From the NCBI RefSeq assembly GCF_003634705.1, contig NZ_RBWU01000004.1, forward strand, positions 248,001-312,000: DNA of 64,000 nt, given 5' to 3'. Below are positions 32,847 through 41,594 of this stretch, in pieces (the first letter of the stretch is position 1; every line of letters begins with the position of its first letter). Both the position numbers and the translations under genes were made by a program. The notes under the pieces were generated by a model, which saw only the letters and a list, made by a program, of their open reading frames with translations, was not told the origin of the DNA and did not search any database. The DNA comes from Actinomadura pelletieri DSM 43383. Lineage in GTDB: Bacteria > Actinomycetota > Actinomycetes > Streptosporangiales > Streptosporangiaceae.

Positions 32847-33856
32847 GGAGCCCGATGAAGGAAAGCGACACCCCCCTCTGCGAGGCGTACGACGTCGCCC
32901 TGCTCGACCTCGACGGGGTCGTCTACGTCGGCCGCCGGGCCGTCCCGGCGGCGGCGGAGTCGCTCGCCAAGGCCCGCGCGGCGGGCCAGCGGCCGGCGTT
33001 CGTCACCAACAACGCCTCGCGGACCCCGTCCGCGGTCGCCGCGCTGCTCAACGACGTCGGCGTCCCGGCGGACGCGGCGGACGTCGTGACCTCGGCGCAG
33101 GCCGCGGCCCGGCTGCTGGCCGAGCGGCTGCCCGCCGGGGCGCCGGTGCTCGTGGTGGGCGGCATGGGCCTGCGCCACGCCCTGTACGCGCGGGGGCTGC
33201 GCCCGGTGTCGACGGCGGCCGAGCGGCCCGCGGCCGTCGTGCAGGGCTTCCATCCGGACCTCGGCTACGGGCTGCTGTCGGAGGGGGCGAAGGCCGTCGC
33301 GGCGGGCGCGCTGTTCGTCGGCTCCAACGGCGATCTGACCATCCCCGGCGGGGAGGGACCCCCGAACCCGGGGAACGGCGCCCTGCTCCGCGTGATCAGC
33401 TCCGCGACCGGCGTCGAACCGATCGTCACCGGCAAGCCGGGACGTCCACTCCACCAGGAGTCGATCCTGCGCACCGGCGCCCGGAACCCGATCGTCGTCG
33501 GCGACCGTCTCGACACCGACATCGAGGGCGCCCACAACGGCGGCGCCGACAGCCTCCTGGTCTTCACCGGCGTCACCGAACCCCTGGACGCCCTCACCGC
33601 ACCACCGAACCGGCGCCCGACGTACCTGGCGCCCGACCTGACCGGGCTCCTCGTCCCGCACCCGCGGACCGTCCGGGACGGCGACGCCCACCGCTGTGGG
33701 GGCTGGACGGCCCGCCGCGACGGCGACACGTTCACGATCACCGGCTCGGGCGACCCCTACGACGGCCTCCGCGCCCTCGCCTCCGCCGCCTGGACCACCG
33801 ACGAGCCCCCGCCCCGCGCCGCCCTCACCGACGCCGTGGAGTCGCTGGCGCTGTGA
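32843..33856 (+). CDS. HAD superfamily hydrolase, NagD-like phosphatase
   Basis: A 337-residue HAD IIA phosphatase. Motif I LLDLDGVVYVG is near residue 22, TNNASRTP (motif II) near 55, GKPGRPLHQ (motif III Lys) near 195 and VVGDRLDTDIEGA (motif IV) near 217. The cap sits between motifs II and III. About 90 residues after the HAD fold have no clear family. The substrate is probably a sugar phosphate or nucleotide. ATG 32843 overlaps the previous stop; ATG 32855, four codons later, has GAGGAG just before it and is an alternative start. Confidence 0.85.
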   Translation: MRSPMKESDTPLCEAYDVALLDLDGVVYVGRRAVPAAAESLAKARAAGQRPAFVTNNASRTPSAVAALLNDVGVPADAADVVTSAQAAARLLAERLPAGAPVLVVGGMGLRHALYARGLRPVSTAAERPAAVVQGFHPDLGYGLLSEGAKAVAAGALFVGSNGDLTIPGGEGPPNPGNGALLRVISSATGVEPIVTGKPGRPLHQESILRTGARNPIVVGDRLDTDIEGAHNGGADSLLVFTGVTEPLDALTAPPNRRPTYLAPDLTGLLVPHPRTVRDGDAHRCGGWTARRDGDTFTITGSGDPYDGLRALASAAWTTDEPPPRAALTDAVESLAL

Positions 33857-33857
33857 C

Positions 33858-34199
33858 TCACAGAACCTTGCGGAGGCGGAGCAGGTCGAAGATGCTCGCC
33901 TCGATCTTGAGCCTGCCCTCCGCCCACGCCCTGGTCGGATGCAGGTCGTCGTCGGCCATGGCGACGAGGTCGTCGCTGTCCACGGTGAGCCGCACCTGGG
34001 CCTCCCGGGGGTCGCCGTCGGGCTCGAACGGATCGAGACCGCCCTCGTGCAACCGGGTGCGGTAGGCCACGCCGAGGTCCGCGACGCGACAGCTGATCGT
34101 CCGCTCGACGGCGTGCTCGGCGAGCCGGTCGGCGTCCACGTCCGCCAGTCGCGCCGCGATGCGTCCGAGCGCCGCCAGGCACTCCTCCTCGTTCGCCAT
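33858..34199 (-). CDS. SCP2 sterol-binding-domain protein
   Basis: A 113-residue protein. Its C-terminal half (AQVRLTVDSDDLVAMADDD, RAWAEGRLKIEASIFDLLRL) is the typical final helix-strand-helix of SCP2-type lipid-binding domains, in which Leu/Ile-rich helices line a hydrophobic tunnel. Such small proteins bind acyl chains or sterols in the cytosol. The ATG at 34199 starts it. It converges with the HAD gene with one base between the stops; the two stop codons lie in the perfect palindrome CTGTGA-C-TCACAG at 33851-33863. A sterol link would fit the hsa-like genes, but this is speculative. Confidence 0.75.
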   Translation of the reverse strand: MANEEECLAALGRIAARLADVDADRLAEHAVERTISCRVADLGVAYRTRLHEGGLDPFEPDGDPREAQVRLTVDSDDLVAMADDDLHPTRAWAEGRLKIEASIFDLLRLRKVL

Positions 34200-34313
34200 G
34201 GTCAGGCCGTTCCCCGTTCCGTCGACAACGGTGTCGTTCAGGGACGGTAGCGTTCAGCATGAGCCGGAGGCGACTCGTCCCGGGCGCCGAGGGTCCACTG
34301 GGAGGTAAACGTG

Positions 34314-34541
34314 ATGTCCGACGAGGCCGCGCGGGAACCGGACGTCCCCGACGTCCCGGCCGCGCCGCCGCCCGACCCGACGGGCGATCCGCGGGTGGAC
34401 GCCGCCATCGCCCGCCTCGCCGACCTGGCCGGGCGACCCGTCCCCGAACATGTGGAGATCTTCGAGGACGTCCACCAGCGGCTCCAAGAGCTCCTCGCCT
34501 CCGCCGACCACGACCCCGAAGAGCATGAACACCGACCGTGA
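34314..34541 (+). CDS. small acidic actinobacterial hypothetical protein
   Basis: A 75-residue protein, Asp/Pro-rich at the N-terminus, then helical (RVDAAIARLADLAGRPV, EIFEDVHQRLQELLASAD) and His/Glu-rich at the end. Small proteins of this kind stand directly upstream of tlyA in many actinomycetes, so it is probably conserved. I know no function. The ATG at 34314 is well placed after GGAGG; a GTG one codon earlier is possible. tlyA starts nine bases after its stop. Confidence 0.65.
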   Translation: MSDEAAREPDVPDVPAAPPPDPTGDPRVDAAIARLADLAGRPVPEHVEIFEDVHQRLQELLASADHDPEEHEHRP

Positions 34542-34550
34542 GCATCGACC

Positions 34551-35354
34551 ATGACCACTAGGCGTCGACTGGACGCGGAGCTGGTCCGGCGCGGCCTGGC
34601 CCGCTCCCGCGAGCACGCGTCCCGTCTGATCGACGACGGGCGGGTCCGGGTCGGCGGCCGGGCGGCGGCGAAGGCCGCGACGCAGGTGGAGGCCGCCGCC
34701 GCCATCGTCGTCGCCGACGCGGACGACGGCCCCGAGTACGTCTCGCGCGGCGGTCACAAGCTCGCGGGCGCCCTCAGGGCGTTCGAGGGCCTGACCGTGT
34801 CGGGCCGCGTGTGCCTGGATGCGGGCGCCTCCACCGGCGGGTTCACCGACGTCCTGCTGCGCGCGGGCGCGGCGCACGTGTACGCGGTCGACGTCGGGTA
34901 CGGCCAGATCGCCTGGTCCCTGCGGACGGACGAGCGCGTCACCGTCCTGGAACGCACGAACGTCCGCGACCTGCGCCCCGACATGCTCGGCGACACGCCC
35001 CCCGGCCTCGTCGTCGGCGACCTGTCGTTCATCTCCCTCAAGCTCGTGCTCGGGCCGGTGCGCGACTGCGCGGAGCCCGGCGCCGACTTCGCGATGATGG
35101 TGAAACCGCAGTTCGAGGTCGGCAAGGACCGCGTCGGCGCGGGCGGTGTCGTCCGCGACCCGGAACTGCGCGCCGAGGCGGTCGGGGACGTCGCCCGGCA
35201 CGCGGAGACGCTCGGGCTCGGCGTCCGCGGCGTGACGGCGAGCCCGCTGCCCGGCCCGTCCGGCAACGTGGAGTACTTCCTGTGGCTGCGGGCCGGCGCC
35301 CCGCCGCTGGACGAGTCCGCCCTCGCGAAGGCCATCGCGGACGGCCCCCAGTGA
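34551..35354 (+). CDS. tlyA: TlyA family rRNA (cytidine-2'-O)-methyltransferase
   Basis: A 267-residue protein: an S4 RNA-binding domain at residues about 5-65 (RRLDAELVRRGLARSREHA, LIDDGRVRVGG), then an FtsJ/RrmJ-type methyltransferase. The SAM turn is CLDAGASTGGFTDVLL near 90, the acidic strand end YAVDVGYGQ near 115, VGDLSFISLK near 160, and the catalytic Lys is in MVKPQFEVGK near 185. Known TlyA enzymes methylate 16S and/or 23S rRNA at cytidine 2'-O, which makes ribosomes sensitive to capreomycin-type antibiotics. ATG at 34551. It heads the tlyA-nadK-recN run. Confidence 0.92.
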   Translation: MTTRRRLDAELVRRGLARSREHASRLIDDGRVRVGGRAAAKAATQVEAAAAIVVADADDGPEYVSRGGHKLAGALRAFEGLTVSGRVCLDAGASTGGFTDVLLRAGAAHVYAVDVGYGQIAWSLRTDERVTVLERTNVRDLRPDMLGDTPPGLVVGDLSFISLKLVLGPVRDCAEPGADFAMMVKPQFEVGKDRVGAGGVVRDPELRAEAVGDVARHAETLGLGVRGVTASPLPGPSGNVEYFLWLRAGAPPLDESALAKAIADGPQ

Positions 35355-35398
35355 TCGGCACAGTGATCGGCACGGTGACCGGCACGGTGATCGGGTAC
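35351..35398 (+). repeat. 12-base tandem repeat between tlyA and nadK
   Basis: Four units of about 12 bases (GTGATCGGCAC plus A or G; the last unit diverges) that begin on the last bases of tlyA and include its stop codon. They lie in the 148-base gap before nadK. Each unit contains a TGATC, so the tlyA stop is effectively backed up in one frame. Slippage expansion is the simplest origin. Confidence 0.8.
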
Positions 35399-35502
35399 GG
35401 CCCGCGGCCCGTACAGAAGGCGTGCGAAGCGGGAACGTCTCCGCCGGGGATGTTCGTCCAGACGTCTGTACGCCCGAGAACGCCGGGGAGTGGGGCGAGA
35501 GC

Positions 35503-36483
35503 ATGAGCAAGAGATCGGTGCTGGTCGTGGCGCACACCGGACGGCCGGAGGCGATCCGCAGCGCGCATCTCGTCGTCGAGCGGCTCAGCGAGGCCGGGAT
35601 CTGCGTGCGGGTCCTGGACGGTGAGGCCGCCGAGATCGGCGCGACGGGCGTGGAGGTCATGCCCAGCACCGCCGCCGCGGCCGAGGACGCCGAGGTCGTC
35701 ATGGTCCTCGGCGGTGACGGGACGCTGCTGCGCGCCGCCGACCTGACCCGCACCGCCGGCACCCCGCTCCTCGGCGTCAACCTCGGCCATGTCGGGTTCC
35801 TCGCCGAGGCCGAGCGCGACGACCTCGCCGCCACCGTCGACCGGGTCGTGACCCGCCGCTACGACGTCGAGGAGCGGATGACCGTCGACGTCGTCGTCCG
35901 CCTCAACGGCACGGTCACCGGCCACACGTGGGCGCTGAACGAGGCGAGCATCGAGAAGGCCGAGCGGGAGCGGATGCTGGAGGTCGTCGCCGAGATCGAC
36001 GGCCGTCCGCTGTCGAACTGGGGCTGCGACGGGGTGGTGTGCGCCACGCCGACCGGGTCGACCGCGTACGCGTTCTCCGCCGGCGGTCCGGTCGTCTGGC
36101 CGGAGGTCGAGGCGATGCTGGTCGTGCCGATCAGCGCCCATTCGCTGTTCGCGCGCCCGCTGGTGGTGTCGCCGCGGTCGCTGGTCGCCGTGGAGGTGCT
36201 CCCGGGCACGCCGCGGGCCGTCCTGTGGTGCGACGGGCGCCGCACCCTCGACGTGCCGCCCGGCGCGCGGGTCGAGGTCCGGCGCGGCGCCGAGCCGGTG
36301 CGGCTGGCGCGGCTGCACCTCACCCCGTTCACCGACCGTCTCGTCACGAAGTTCGGACTGCCCGTGACGGGCTGGCGCGGCCGGGTCAGGCAGCCCGCCC
36401 GACCGACTCCTCCACTGGAGGACTCGCAGGTCGCGGACGCCTCGACGATCGGCGGGGAGGCGCCGGGCGAGCAGAGGGGATAA
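35503..36483 (+). CDS. nadK: NAD kinase
   Basis: A 326-residue NAD kinase. Conserved blocks: MVLGGDGTLLRAA near residue 68 (the GGDGT phosphate-binding motif), GVNLGHVGFLAE near 90, ALNEASIEK near 145, and PTGSTAYAFSAGGPVV near 185 with the second nucleotide-binding loop. It makes NADP from NAD and ATP or polyphosphate in the cytosol. The start is ATG at 35503; the longer in-frame reading from 35422 lacks family similarity. A 30-residue C-terminal tail is probably disordered. It is followed by recN, the usual actinobacterial order. Confidence 0.93.
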   Translation: MSKRSVLVVAHTGRPEAIRSAHLVVERLSEAGICVRVLDGEAAEIGATGVEVMPSTAAAAEDAEVVMVLGGDGTLLRAADLTRTAGTPLLGVNLGHVGFLAEAERDDLAATVDRVVTRRYDVEERMTVDVVVRLNGTVTGHTWALNEASIEKAERERMLEVVAEIDGRPLSNWGCDGVVCATPTGSTAYAFSAGGPVVWPEVEAMLVVPISAHSLFARPLVVSPRSLVAVEVLPGTPRAVLWCDGRRTLDVPPGARVEVRRGAEPVRLARLHLTPFTDRLVTKFGLPVTGWRGRVRQPARPTPPLEDSQVADASTIGGEAPGEQRG

Positions 36484-36531
36484 TCTCCACAGGCGCGAAC
36501 CGGGATCTGTTTGCGGAGGGTTGTGACGCTG

Positions 36532-38247
36532 GTGCGCCCGATGGTCGATGAGGTGCGGATCGAGGGCCTCGGAGTGATCGATGAGGCCGTGCTCGATCTG
36601 TCTCCGGGGTTCAACGTCGTCACCGGCGAGACGGGGGCCGGCAAGACCATGGTGGTCACCAGCCTCGGTCTGCTGTTCGGCGGCCGCGCCGACCCGCAGC
36701 GGGTCAGGCCCGGCGCGGACCGCGCCACGGTGGAGGGCCGGATCGTCGTCGATCCCGGCGGCCGCGTGGTGGAGCGGGTGGAGGAGTCCGGCGGCGAACT
36801 GGACGACGGCGCGTTGATCGTGACGCGGTCGGTGTCGGCGGAGGGCCGGTCCCGCGCGTTCCTCGGCGGCCGGTCCGTTCCCGTGAACGTGCTGATCACC
36901 ATCGCCGACGACCTGGTCGCGGTGCACGGGCAGTCCGACCAGCAGCGGCTGCTTCAGGCGTCCCGGCAGCGTGGCGCCCTCGACCGCTACGCCGGCGCGG
37001 CGCTGACCAAGCCGATGCGCGCCTACACCAAGGCCTACCAGCGGCACCGGCAGGTCACCGCGCTGCTGGACGAGCTGACCACCCGGGCCCGCGAGCGCGC
37101 CCGGGAGGCGGACACGCTCCGCTTCGGCCTGGAGGAGATCGAGAAGGTCGACCCGAAGGAGGGCGAGGAGACCGACCTCGCCGCCGAGGAGGAGCGGCTC
37201 GGGCACGCCGACGCGCTGCGCGGCGCCGCCGACACCGCGCACGAGGCGCTGCTCGGCGACCCGGCCGCGGCGATCGAGGCGGCGAACGTGACGAGCCTGC
37301 TCGGCCAGGCCCGCAACGCGCTGGACGCCGTCCGCGACCATGACCCGGAACTCGCGGCGCTCGCCGACCGGCTCGCCGAGGCCGGCTACCTCGTCTCCGA
37401 CGTCGGCACCGACCTCGCGTCCTATGCCGAGTCCGTGGACGCCGACCCGGCGCGGCTCGCGACCGTCCAGGAGCGGCGCGCCGAGGTGACCGCGCTGATC
37501 CGCAAGTACGGCGGGCCGGACGGCACCGCCGCGGCGGTCCTGGAGTGGGCGCGCGCGTCGGCGGCGCGGCTCGCCGAGCTGGAGGGCGACGACGACCGCA
37601 TCGAGGAGCTGCGGTCCGAGCACGCCGAGCTGACCGAGCGGCTCGCCGCCGAGGCGGGGGAGCTGACCGCGGTCCGCGCCCGCGCCGCCGAACGGTTCTC
37701 CGCCGCCGTCACCGAGGAGCTGACCGCGCTGGCGATGCCGCACGCCCGCGTCTCCGTCACCGTCACCCCCACCGACGACTACGGGCCGCACGGCGTCGAC
37801 GAGGTGGAGGTGCGGCTCGCCCCGCACCCCGGGGCGAAGCCGCTGCCGCTGCACAAGGGCGCGTCGGGTGGTGAGCTGTCCCGCGTGATGCTCGCGATCG
37901 AAGTCGTGTTCGCGGGCGCCGACCCCGTGCCGACGTTCGTGTTCGACGAGGTCGACGCGGGCGTCGGCGGTAAGGCCGCGGTGGAGATCGGACGGCGGCT
38001 GGCACGGCTGGCCCGTAACGCGCAGGTGATCGTCGTCACACATCTCCCGCAGGTCGCGGCGTTCGCCGACCGGCACCTGCTGGTGGAGAAGTCCGACGAC
38101 GGCACCGTCACCCGCAGCGGCGTCACCACCCTCGACCAGGAGGGTCGGGTGCGGGAACTGTCGCGGATGCTCGCCGGCCTGGAGGACTCCGAGCTCGGCC
38201 GCGCCCACGCCGAGGAGCTTCTCGCCATGGCGTCCGCCGAACGGTGA
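36532..38247 (+). CDS. recN: DNA repair protein RecN
   Basis: A 571-residue SMC-like ATPase. The N-terminal ATPase half holds the P-loop TGETGAGKTMV near residue 38, and VHGQSDQQRLL near 133 is a RecN hallmark. The middle (about 165-420) is coiled coil rich in Ala, Glu and Arg. The C-terminal half holds GASGGELSRVMLAI near 444 and VFDEVDAGVGGKA near 468 (signature and Walker B). It acts in double-strand-break repair. Starts possible in frame are GTG 36523, GTG 36532 and ATG 36541; 36532 sits best after the GGAGGG at 36515. I saw no LexA box upstream. Confidence 0.92.
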   Translation: MRPMVDEVRIEGLGVIDEAVLDLSPGFNVVTGETGAGKTMVVTSLGLLFGGRADPQRVRPGADRATVEGRIVVDPGGRVVERVEESGGELDDGALIVTRSVSAEGRSRAFLGGRSVPVNVLITIADDLVAVHGQSDQQRLLQASRQRGALDRYAGAALTKPMRAYTKAYQRHRQVTALLDELTTRARERAREADTLRFGLEEIEKVDPKEGEETDLAAEEERLGHADALRGAADTAHEALLGDPAAAIEAANVTSLLGQARNALDAVRDHDPELAALADRLAEAGYLVSDVGTDLASYAESVDADPARLATVQERRAEVTALIRKYGGPDGTAAAVLEWARASAARLAELEGDDDRIEELRSEHAELTERLAAEAGELTAVRARAAERFSAAVTEELTALAMPHARVSVTVTPTDDYGPHGVDEVEVRLAPHPGAKPLPLHKGASGGELSRVMLAIEVVFAGADPVPTFVFDEVDAGVGGKAAVEIGRRLARLARNAQVIVVTHLPQVAAFADRHLLVEKSDDGTVTRSGVTTLDQEGRVRELSRMLAGLEDSELGRAHAEELLAMASAER

Positions 38248-38341
38248 CCCGGCCAAAAAATACAGAGCGTACACGAACGGACACGCCTGGACGCTTGCCG
38301 TTTCCAGTATCGGCCCCCGTGCTCTGGCAGGATGGCAGGTG

Positions 38342-39607
38342 ATGAACGAGCCGTCACCCACGACAGAGCGGCGCGTCCGGCTGGCCGACCGGCTGCCCAG
38401 GCACGTGCTCAAGAGGCGCGTCCTCACGCTCGGCCTGGCCCGCGACGACGGCCTGCCCGGTGTCAGTGCCACGGTGCGGCTCGACCGTCGCACCAAGAAT
38501 CTCACCAAGCGACTGCAGCCCGGTGAGATCGCGGTGATCGACCATGTCGACCTCGACCGGGTCAGCGCGGAGGCGCTGGTGGCGTGCGGTGTCGGCGCCG
38601 TCGTCAACGTCGCGCCGAGCATCTCGGGCCGCTACCCGAACCTCGGGCCGCAGATCCTGCTGGACGCCGACATCCCGCTCGTGGACGACGTCGGCCCGGA
38701 GATCTTCACCCGGCTCCAGGAGGGCGACCAGGTCCGCGTCCGGGGCCGTGTGGTGCACAAGGTGACGAACAAGGGCGAGGACGTCGTCGCCAAGGGCACC
38801 GAGCAGACGCCCGAGAGCGTCCTGGCGGCGCTGGCCGACGCGAAGGCCGGGCTCGCGACCCAGTTGGAGGCGTTCGTCGCCAACACGATGGAGTACATCA
38901 AGCGCGAGCGCGACCTGCTCATCGACGGTGTCGGCGTCCCCGACGTCACCACCAAGCTCGCGGGCCGGCACGCGCTGATCGTCGTGCGCGGCTACCACTA
39001 CCGTGAGGACATCGCGACGCTGCGGCCCTACATCCGCGAGTACCGTCCCGTCCTCATCGGCGTGGACGGCGGCGCCGACGCGCTGATGGAGGCCGGCTAC
39101 CGTCCCGACATGATCGTCGGGGACATGGACTCGGTGTCCGACGACGCGCTGACCTGCGGCGCCGAGATCGTCGTGCACGCCTACCGGGACGGCCGGGCGC
39201 CGGGGCTGAAGCGGGTGCACGACCTCGGGCAGGAGGCGGTGACGTTCCCCGCCACCGCCACCAGCGAGGACATCGCGATGCTGCTCGCCGACGACAAGGG
39301 CGCCACGTTGATCGTCGCGGTCGGCACGCACGCCAACATGGTGGAGTTCCTCGACAAGGGCCGCGCCGGGATGGCGAGCACGTTCCTCACCCGGCTGCGG
39401 GTCGGCAGCAAACTCGTGGACGCCAAGGGCGTCAGCCGCCTCTACCGCAGCCGGATCTCCACCTGGTCGTTGCTGTTCCTCGTCCTCGGCGCGGTCGTCG
39501 CCATCGTCACCGCCGTCGCCATGTCACCGGCGGGGGACGTCATCAGTCCCCTGCTCGCCGACCGCTGGCACGCCTTCGTCTTCTGGTTGACCGGACTCTT
39601 CACGTGA
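38342..39607 (+). CDS. steA: cell-division protein SteA (thiamine-pyrophosphokinase-like fold)
   Basis: A 421-residue protein. The centre (about 200-330) resembles the thiamine pyrophosphokinase catalytic fold: PVLIGVDGGADALMEAGYRPDMIVGDMDSVSD. The C-terminus has one membrane segment (STWSLLFLVLGAVVAIVTAVA) and a further short hydrophobic end. In Corynebacterium, SteA and SteB form a septal complex that activates peptidoglycan hydrolysis for daughter-cell separation; the same gene pair is here. The ATG at 38342 starts it (a GTG directly before is possible). Its stop overlaps the steB GTG as GTGA. Confidence 0.85.
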   Translation: MNEPSPTTERRVRLADRLPRHVLKRRVLTLGLARDDGLPGVSATVRLDRRTKNLTKRLQPGEIAVIDHVDLDRVSAEALVACGVGAVVNVAPSISGRYPNLGPQILLDADIPLVDDVGPEIFTRLQEGDQVRVRGRVVHKVTNKGEDVVAKGTEQTPESVLAALADAKAGLATQLEAFVANTMEYIKRERDLLIDGVGVPDVTTKLAGRHALIVVRGYHYREDIATLRPYIREYRPVLIGVDGGADALMEAGYRPDMIVGDMDSVSDDALTCGAEIVVHAYRDGRAPGLKRVHDLGQEAVTFPATATSEDIAMLLADDKGATLIVAVGTHANMVEFLDKGRAGMASTFLTRLRVGSKLVDAKGVSRLYRSRISTWSLLFLVLGAVVAIVTAVAMSPAGDVISPLLADRWHAFVFWLTGLFT

Positions 39608-40560
39608 TCGATTTCCGCTATCACCTCGTCTCCATCGTCGCGATCTTCCTCGCGCTGGCGCTCGGCATCGTGCTCGGCTCCACCACCCTGTCGGACTCGG
39701 TGAGCGAGACGCTGCGCCAGCAGGCGAACTCGGCGGCCAAGACCGCCCAGCAGGCCCGCACCCAGCAGCGGCAGCTGGAGCACCGGATGAACGGGCAGGA
39801 GCAGTTCGCCCAGGTGCTGGCGCCGCAGATCGTCCTGAACCGGCTGCGGGGCCAGTCCCTGGTGCTCGTCGAGACGCCCGGCGCGGGCGAGGACGGCATC
39901 GAGCGGATCGGCGAGCTCGCCAAGGACGCGGGCGCGTCCGTCACCGGGCGCGTGACCGTCCAGAAGAAGTTCCTGGACGACGACCAGCGCACCACGGTCG
40001 ACGAACTCGCCACCCAGCTGAAGCCCGACGGCGTCGAGTACCCCGAGGGCGCCACCGCCTACGACAAGGCGGGCGCGGTGCTCGCCGCCGCCCTCGTCAC
40101 CAAGGATCCCGCCAGGTCCGGGCGGGAGGACGCCGCGGGCGGAGCCGTCCTGAACGCCTTCACCCAGGCCGGGTACATCACCGCCAGCGGCAAGCCGGGG
40201 CAGCACGCGACCCTCGCCGTGGTGGTCGCGCCCGCCAGCGCGTACGCCTACGACGGCGGCGGCGACGACAACAAGGCGCTGATCTCGCTGGCGTCCGCAC
40301 TCGACGCCGCCGGGCGCGGTACCGTCGTCGGTGGCCCGCCGACCTCGGCGCAGGAGGGCGGGCTGATCGCGGCGCTGCGCGACTCCGACACCAAGGACTC
40401 GGTCTCCGCCATCGACGTGGTGGACTCCGCGTCCGGGCAGGTCGTGACGATCCTGGCGCTGCAGAACGAGATGAGCGGCAAGTCCGGCCAGTACGGCACG
40501 GGCGCCGGGACGAGCGGCTACGCGCCATCGCCCGCGCCCGAGGCGGGGAAGAACGGGTGA
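39604..40560 (+). CDS. steB: SteB/MctB-type copper transporter family protein
   Basis: A 318-residue protein that begins with a membrane anchor (MIDFRYHLVSIVAIFLALALGIVLGS), a start typical of the family. A coiled coil follows (about residues 35-70, rich in Gln and Arg), then an extracytoplasmic alpha/beta domain. Relatives are annotated as the copper efflux-associated MctB of mycobacteria or as the septal factor SteB of corynebacteria. Overlap with steA favours the cell-separation role. The start is GTG at 39604. The glycine- and serine-rich tail is probably disordered. Confidence 0.82.
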   Translation: MIDFRYHLVSIVAIFLALALGIVLGSTTLSDSVSETLRQQANSAAKTAQQARTQQRQLEHRMNGQEQFAQVLAPQIVLNRLRGQSLVLVETPGAGEDGIERIGELAKDAGASVTGRVTVQKKFLDDDQRTTVDELATQLKPDGVEYPEGATAYDKAGAVLAAALVTKDPARSGREDAAGGAVLNAFTQAGYITASGKPGQHATLAVVVAPASAYAYDGGGDDNKALISLASALDAAGRGTVVGGPPTSAQEGGLIAALRDSDTKDSVSAIDVVDSASGQVVTILALQNEMSGKSGQYGTGAGTSGYAPSPAPEAGKNG

Positions 40561-40567
40561 CCTTCTG

Positions 40568-41551
40568 ATGAGAACACACATTCCCTCGGCGAGGGCGGCG
40601 CGGCTGCTGGTGGGGGCGGGGCTCGGCGCCGTCGCCGCGCGCGCCGCGTACGCCGCGTTGACCCGGCGGCCGCCGGGCCTGAACGGGCTGCCGGGCGAGG
40701 AGGTGTGGGGTCGCACCAACCACCGCGGTGAGCCGGTGACGCTGCTGGAGGGCCCGGCGCTCGTCGCGGGCGCCGCCGCGGGCGGGCTGCTGGTGCCCGG
40801 CGCCGGGGGCCGCACCCGCGCCGCCGCGCTGCTCGCGGGCGCCGGAGCCGGGCTGCTCGGCGGGTACGACGACCTCGCGGGGTCCGCCTCGTCCCGGGGG
40901 TTCAAGGGTCATCTGAAGGCCCTGGCCCGCGGTGAGGTCACCAGCGGCTCCGTCAAGATCCTCGGCATCGGCGCGACCGGGCTGGCCGCCGCCGCGCTCG
41001 CCGGGTCGCCCGCCCCGTCCCGGTCGGGACGCGCGGTCGACACGCTGCTCAACGGCGCGATCATCGCCGGGAGCGCGAACCTGATGAACCTGTTCGACCT
41101 GCGGCCCGGACGGGCCGTCAAGGTCGGTCTCCTCACCGGGGCGCCGCTGGCGCTGAGCCGGTCCGGGGCGGCGGTCGTGGCCGCGCCGCTCGGCGCCGCC
41201 GCCGCGCTGCTGCCCGAGGACCTCGGTGAGCGCGCGATGCTCGGCGACACCGGCGCCAACGCGCTCGGCGCCCTGCTCGGCCTCGCCGCGACCCGGCTCG
41301 GCCGCGGGCCGCGTCTCGCCGTCCTCGCGGGGATCACCGGGCTGAACGTGGCCAGCGAGTTCGTCAGCTTCACCAAGGTCATCGCGGGCAATCCGGTGCT
41401 GAACCGCGTCGACATGCTCGGCCGCCGTCCCGTCGCCGTGCCCGCCCCGGCGCCCGCCCCGGCGTCCGAGACAGACGAGCAGCGCACATCCGCCGCCGAC
41501 GAACAGGGCAAGCCCGGCACCGATGACGCGTTCCGGTCGTCGCCCGCCTAG
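40568..41551 (+). CDS. MraY/WecA-like membrane glycosyltransferase (GT4-type phosphotransferase)
   Basis: A 327-residue, alanine/glycine-rich membrane protein with about eight to ten hydrophobic segments. It keeps the phospho-glycosyl transferase marks: LLGGYDDLAG near residue 97 (the DD pair), NLMNLFDLRPGRA near 177 (the NxxNxxD block) and MLGDTGANALGALLG near 223. It is far from MraY proper, so the undecaprenyl-phosphate substrate is likely but the sugar is not known. The C-terminal 50 residues are polar and disordered. It lies seven bases after steB and heads a run with a MurJ-like flippase and a glycosyltransferase. Confidence 0.75.
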   Translation: MRTHIPSARAARLLVGAGLGAVAARAAYAALTRRPPGLNGLPGEEVWGRTNHRGEPVTLLEGPALVAGAAAGGLLVPGAGGRTRAAALLAGAGAGLLGGYDDLAGSASSRGFKGHLKALARGEVTSGSVKILGIGATGLAAAALAGSPAPSRSGRAVDTLLNGAIIAGSANLMNLFDLRPGRAVKVGLLTGAPLALSRSGAAVVAAPLGAAAALLPEDLGERAMLGDTGANALGALLGLAATRLGRGPRLAVLAGITGLNVASEFVSFTKVIAGNPVLNRVDMLGRRPVAVPAPAPAPASETDEQRTSAADEQGKPGTDDAFRSSPA

Positions 41552-41594
41552 CCGCGCCGCCGCCGACCCGTCCCCCCGGTAGACCTTCACGAGC

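Noticed and set aside
34223..34236. CGACA-ACGG-TGTCG palindrome between the SCP2 gene and the small gene before tlyA
   Set aside because: A short five-base arm in a GC-rich divergent region; no regulator or second copy supports an operator call.
35351..35398. Tandem 12-base repeats as a CRISPR-like array
   Set aside because: There are no spacers and the units are contiguous and short; no cas genes are nearby.
36484..36531. SOS box upstream of recN
   Set aside because: No GAAC-N4-GTTC-like sequence in the short gap between nadK and recN.
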